Assembly (NCBI GenBank): GCA_902788705.1
Contig: CADALE010000029.1
Coordinates: 1-47,067, forward strand
Origin: an uncultured Coriobacteriaceae bacterium
GTDB taxonomy: Bacteria > Actinomycetota > Coriobacteriia > Coriobacteriales > Atopobiaceae
DNA: 47,067 bases
Direction of reading: 5' to 3'
The position numbers were made by a program, and so were the translations under genes. Positions 43,949 to 47,067 of the stretch are shown here, piece by piece; position 1 is the stretch's first letter; the number at the start of each line of letters is the position of its first letter. The notes beneath the pieces were generated by a model. That model had not been told where the DNA came from, ran no database searches, and saw only the letters and a list, made by a program, of their open reading frames with translations.

Positions 43949-45046
43949 ATGGCAGACAACACCCAGGCGCAAGAGCGCGTCCTGATGAAGGGCAACGAGG
44001 TGCTGGCCGAGGCGGCCATGCGCGCTGGCTGCCGCTTCTTCTTTGGCTACCCCATCACCCCGCAGACCGAGCTTGCGGCCTACATGGCCAAGAAGCTGCC
44101 GCTCATCGGCGGTACCTTCCTGCAGGCCGAGAGCGAGATCGCGGCCATCAACATGGTGTACGGCGCCGCCGCTGCCGGTGCGCGCGTCATGACCTCCTCG
44201 TCGTCGCCCGGCGTCAGCCTGAAGGGCGAGGGCGTGAGCTACATGGCCGGAGCCGACGTTCCCGGCGTCATCGTCAACGTGGAGCGTGGCGGCCCGGGCC
44301 TGGGCGGCATCCAGCCGTCGCAGTCCGACTACTTCCAGGCCACCCGCGCCCTCGGCCACGGCGACTTCTACATGCCCGTCCTCGCGCCGTCCACGGTGCA
44401 GGAGATGGCCGACCTCATCTACCTGGCCTTTGACCTGGCCGACGAGTACCGCACCCCGGCCATGATCCTTGCCGACGGCATGATCGGCCAGATGATGGAG
44501 CCCGTCACCCTGCCGCCCGAGCGCGACCCCAAGACGCTTCCCGCCAAGCCATGGGCCACGAGCGGCCACAAGGGCGAGCGCGCCCACAACGTGGTCAACT
44601 CGCTGTACCTCTCGCCCGAGAAGTTGGAGCAGACCAACTTCGAGCGCTTCGAGCGCTACGCCGAGATCAAGGAGAAGCACCAGCGCCAGGAGCTCATGTT
44701 CTGCGACGATGCCGAGATCGTGGTCGTGGCCTTCGGCGCCGCCAGCCGCATCGCCCGCACCGCCGTGCGCGACGCGCGCGCCAAGGGCATCAAGGTGGGC
44801 CTGCTTCGCCCGATCACCCTGTGGCCGTTCCCGACCAAGGCCATCGACCAGGTGATCGCCAACGGCGCCAAGCGGTTCCTGTCCGTCGAGCTCAACATGG
44901 GCCAGATGGTGGAGGACGTGCGCCTGGCCGCCAACGGCCGCGCTGAGGTAAGCTTCTACGGCCGCACCGGTGGCGTGCTGCCCACCCCCGAGGAGGTCCT
45001 CGTGCAGATCGAGAAGCTTGCCGAAGACATGGAAAGGGGTGAGTAG
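43949..45046 (+). CDS. vorB: 2-oxoacid:ferredoxin oxidoreductase alpha subunit, VorB type
   Basis: 365 residues. VLMKGNEVLAEAAMRAGCRFFFGYPITPQTE and the AESEIAAINMVYGAAAAGARVMTSSSSPG block are hallmarks of the VorB (3-methyl-2-oxobutanoate) subfamily, with a C-terminal domain II (LLRPITLWPFP). With the beta, gamma and delta subunits it interconverts a branched 2-oxoacid + CoA + oxidised ferredoxin with acyl-CoA + CO2 + reduced ferredoxin. The reaction is reversible, so it may serve amino-acid fermentation or reductive carboxylation. Directly abuts the ferredoxin gene; beta starts 1 nt after its stop. Confidence 0.92.
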   Translation: MADNTQAQERVLMKGNEVLAEAAMRAGCRFFFGYPITPQTELAAYMAKKLPLIGGTFLQAESEIAAINMVYGAAAAGARVMTSSSSPGVSLKGEGVSYMAGADVPGVIVNVERGGPGLGGIQPSQSDYFQATRALGHGDFYMPVLAPSTVQEMADLIYLAFDLADEYRTPAMILADGMIGQMMEPVTLPPERDPKTLPAKPWATSGHKGERAHNVVNSLYLSPEKLEQTNFERFERYAEIKEKHQRQELMFCDDAEIVVVAFGAASRIARTAVRDARAKGIKVGLLRPITLWPFPTKAIDQVIANGAKRFLSVELNMGQMVEDVRLAANGRAEVSFYGRTGGVLPTPEEVLVQIEKLAEDMERGE

Positions 45047-45047
45047 C

Positions 45048-45941
45048 ATGGCGGCACCCAAGACTCCCGTGACGCTGCCCGACTACCAGGTCGAGCGCAT
45101 CGGCTCGCAGATCGCCGAGGGCGAGACCATCAAGTCGGCTCGTCCGCACGCGCTGTCCGACGCCATCTTCAACTACTGCCCGGGCTGCACGCACGGCATC
45201 GTCAACCGCCTGGTTGCCGAGGTCATCGACGAGCTGGGCATCGAGGGCAAGACCGTCGGCATCGCGCCGGTGGGCTGCTCGGTCATGGCGTACGACTTCT
45301 TTAACTGCGACATGATCGAGGCCGCACATGGCCGCGCACCCGCGGTTGCCACCGGTGTCAAGCGCGTGCATCCCGACAACGTGGTCTTTGCCTACCAGGG
45401 CGATGGCGACCTTGCCTCCATCGGCACCGCCGAGACCGTGCATGCCGCAACCCGCGGCGAGAAGATTACGGTCATCTTCATCAACAACGCCATCTACGGC
45501 ATGACCGGCGGCCAGATGGCCCCCACGTCGCTTCCCAACCAGGTTACCCAGACCTCTCCGTACGGTCGTGACGTGAGCAAGGTGGGCTACCCGGTGCGCA
45601 TCGCCGAGCTGCTGTCCACCCTGGATGGCGTGGCCTACGTCGAGCGCGTCACCTGCGACAGCCGACAGCACATCATTCAGGCCAAGAAGGCCATCAAGAA
45701 GGCCTTCCAGAACCAGATCGACGGCATCGGCTACTCGCTGGTCGAGGTCGTGGCCACCTGCCCCACCAACTGGGGCATGACGCCGCAGGGCGCCTTCCAG
45801 TGGCTGCGCGAGAACATGCTGCCGTACTATCCGCTGGGCGTGTACAAGGACGTGGTGGCCGACGGCTTTGCCAACGCCGCCGAGGCCGCGCTCGAGCGCG
45901 CCAAGGACTGCCCCATCGCGCAGCAGGGAAAGGAGGCGTAA
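45048..45941 (+). CDS. 2-oxoacid:ferredoxin oxidoreductase beta (TPP) subunit
   Basis: 297 residues. CPGCTHG near the N-terminus (iron-sulfur/TPP region), and the TPP-Mg motif GDGDLASIGTAE...INNAIYGMTGGQMAPT. Binds thiamine diphosphate and carries out decarboxylation to the hydroxyalkyl intermediate. GAAAGGGGTGAG lies just before the ATG, within the end of the alpha gene. A longer frame starting inside the alpha gene is a shadow. Confidence 0.93.
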   Translation: MAAPKTPVTLPDYQVERIGSQIAEGETIKSARPHALSDAIFNYCPGCTHGIVNRLVAEVIDELGIEGKTVGIAPVGCSVMAYDFFNCDMIEAAHGRAPAVATGVKRVHPDNVVFAYQGDGDLASIGTAETVHAATRGEKITVIFINNAIYGMTGGQMAPTSLPNQVTQTSPYGRDVSKVGYPVRIAELLSTLDGVAYVERVTCDSRQHIIQAKKAIKKAFQNQIDGIGYSLVEVVATCPTNWGMTPQGAFQWLRENMLPYYPLGVYKDVVADGFANAAEAALERAKDCPIAQQGKEA

Positions 45942-45945
45942 GGCA

Positions 45946-46512
45946 ATGGCCGAGGAATTCAACCACGAGCTGCTTTGCGTGCTCTCCGGCTTTGGTGGCC
46001 AGGGCCTGCTGTTTGCCGGCAAGGTGCTTGCCAACACGGGCCTCATCGACGGCCGCCACGTCTCGTGGATGCCCAGCTATGGCCCCGAGATGCGCGGTGG
46101 CACCGCCAACTGCAGCGTGTCGCTGTCCGACGACGCCATCGGCTCGCCGTTCATCACGCGCCCCACGGCACTCATCGCCATGAACCAGCCCAGCGTCGAG
46201 AAGTTCGCCGCGTCCGTGCAGGCGGGCGGCACCATCGTCATCGACACGACGCTTGCCATGGACGGCGCGGCGGGCGTCCAGCTTGCCGACGACGTGAAGG
46301 TGATTGCCTTCAAGGCCACCGAGATGGCCGAGGCTGCCGGCCTCAAGGGCCTGGCCAACATCATCTGCCTGGGCCGCCTGTGGGCCGAGACGCACTTCTG
46401 CACGCGCGAGGTGCTTGACGCCGCGCTGGCCAAGTGTGTGCCCGCCAAGAAGCAGCATCTGCTCGAGCCCAACCGCAAGGCCCTGCAGATGGGCATCGAC
46501 CTGGCGCAGTAG
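45946..46512 (+). CDS. 2-oxoacid:ferredoxin oxidoreductase gamma subunit
   Basis: 188 residues, the usual gamma length: SGFGGQGLLFAGKVLANTG, PSYGPEMRGGTANCSVSLSD, with a long C-terminal helix. Structural subunit contacting CoA and the alpha/beta interface. AAAGGAGG precedes the ATG, 4 nt after the beta stop. Last gene of the operon, followed by a strong terminator. Confidence 0.93.
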   Translation: MAEEFNHELLCVLSGFGGQGLLFAGKVLANTGLIDGRHVSWMPSYGPEMRGGTANCSVSLSDDAIGSPFITRPTALIAMNQPSVEKFAASVQAGGTIVIDTTLAMDGAAGVQLADDVKVIAFKATEMAEAAGLKGLANIICLGRLWAETHFCTREVLDAALAKCVPAKKQHLLEPNRKALQMGIDLAQ

Positions 46513-46543
46513 CAACTGCAAGCCTGCTTGTGCACCACGCTCG

Positions 46544-46577
46544 GCGCCGGAGGGGCAACCCCCTCCGGCGCTTCTTT
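46544..46577 (+). terminator. Terminator of the VOR operon
   Basis: GCGCCGGAGGGG-caa-CCCCCTCCGGCGC followed by TTCTTT. Confidence 0.9.
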
Positions 46578-46579
46578 GG

Positions 46580-46604
46580 TTCCAAGAGGGACGCTCCCCT
46601 TTGG
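46580..46604 (+). repeat. CCAAAGGG-type hairpin after the VOR operon
   Basis: TTCCAAGAGGGA-cgc-TCCCCTTTGG, then a second half-copy of GCGCCGGAGGGG (~46609-46620). Same family as 34915 and 43677. The rest of 46605-46683 shows nothing clear. Confidence 0.65.
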
Positions 46605-46683
46605 TGCGGCGCCGGAGGGGGCCACTGTGTGCAGTTCCTATGGTGATTGTCCTGTTCGTGGATACGCCCGGCACCGTGGTGTT

Positions 46684-46712
46684 TTGACAACACGGGCAAG
46701 GCGGCGTAATCT
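46684..46712 (+). promoter_or_regulatory. rpsL promoter with shared upstream box
   Basis: TTGACA (46684-46689), 17-bp spacer, TAATCT (46707-46712). The box GATACGCCCGGC (46661-46672) sits 23 bp before the -35, as at the tuf promoter (24 bp). About 155 nt of leader follow before rpsL, with no gene in them. Confidence 0.85.
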
Positions 46713-46869
46713 TTCACCTTGCGCGTTTCTGCCTAGTCAAGGCTTGGCAGGTCGTGTTCAGGCCAATCCAGGGTATGCGGTGCTGCGCTGCCCTTAACGT
46801 TAGATAAGCGCCCGAAGGCATACGCCCAGGGCAACGCCCAACAGGCAAACGGTACGAAGGAGAAGAGCT

Positions 46870-47067
46870 TTGCCTACCATCAACCAGCTCGTCCGTCAGG
46901 GCCGCAAGACCGTCGCTTCCAAGTCGAAGAACGCTGCCCTCCAGCACAACCCCCAGAAGCGCGGCGTGTGCACCCGCGTCTTCACCACCACCCCCAAGAA
47001 GCCTAACTCCGCCCTCCGCAAGGTCGCCCGTGTGCGCCTCGTGAACGGCATCGAGGTCACCGCCTAC
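46870..47067 (+). CDS. rpsL: 30S ribosomal protein S12, 5' part
   Basis: 66 residues before the window ends, opening [12 protein letters not shown] and containing [19 protein letters not shown], the region whose lysines determine streptomycin response (Lys at the K43 position is present in PKKPNSA). The start is TTG 46870, with AAGGAG 7 nt upstream and no ATG or GTG nearby. S12 sits at the decoding centre; rpsG and fusA probably follow outside the window. Confidence 0.95.
   Translation, partial: MPTINQLVRQGRKTVASKSKNAALQHNPQKRGVCTRVFTTTPKKPNSALRKVARVRLVNGIEVTAY

Overview
The window is high-GC, and every gene I can support lies on the + strand except a transposase fragment at the left edge. 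Gene order (clpC-disA-ispD-ispF-cysS-rlmB-rae1, tRNAs, tuf-rpmG-secE-nusG-rplKAJL-rpoBC, later rpsL), protein character and the anaerobic ferredoxin-linked 2-oxoacid metabolism point to an anaerobic actinobacterium of class Coriobacteriia (Olsenella/Collinsella/Atopobium-like). The species cannot be named from sequence alone.

Layout. (1) 1-8406: an insertion-sequence end abuts a 5'-truncated NRPS-like A-T-C gene. A GAF-ABC ATPase fusion and a giant coiled-coil FtsX-type permease follow. (2) 8966-17224: conserved housekeeping block clpC, disA, ispD, ispF, cysS, rlmB, rae1-like NYN nuclease. (3) 17286-32127: tRNA-Thr, Tyr, Thr, Met, then tuf, rpmG, tRNA-Trp, secE, nusG, rplK, rplA, rplJ, rplL, rpoB, rpoC, with clear promoters, terminators and an L10 leader. 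(4) 32366-46512: an accessory metabolic region. It holds an XRE-cupin regulator, three AMP-forming acyl-CoA ligases (one fused to a TIM barrel), a SpoU methyltransferase, an AbiEi-like protein and a four-gene VOR-type 2-oxoacid:ferredoxin oxidoreductase with an adjoining P-loop ATPase. (5) 46684-end: rpsL promoter, leader and 5' part.

Three layers are not explained by ordinary gene content. First, intergenic space carries phased hairpin arrays. A 52-bp unit built on GTCGGAA...TTCCGAC occurs in four arrays (about 25 units), almost always at exactly 52 bp. A separate 51-bp unit (7 copies) lies between rplL and rpoB. A third family of short CCAAAGGG-type hairpins shows compensatory changes. Second, two of the acyl-CoA ligase genes are preceded by near-leaderless transcripts encoding small peptides rich in Leu (MDERMAHTAPLALLLLS) or Ile/Val (MRTEASIIVRVVVR). 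Each is followed 22-23 nt after its stop by the same 15-nt element. Together with the VOR cluster this suggests branched-chain-amino-acid-controlled attenuation of a route from branched short-chain acids through acyl-CoA to 2-oxoacids. Third, RNA polymerase looks divergent: beta has a rewritten, longer fork-loop-2, beta' has changes in bridge helix and trigger loop, and beta' ends in a domain resembling the alpha-subunit C-terminal DNA-binding domain.
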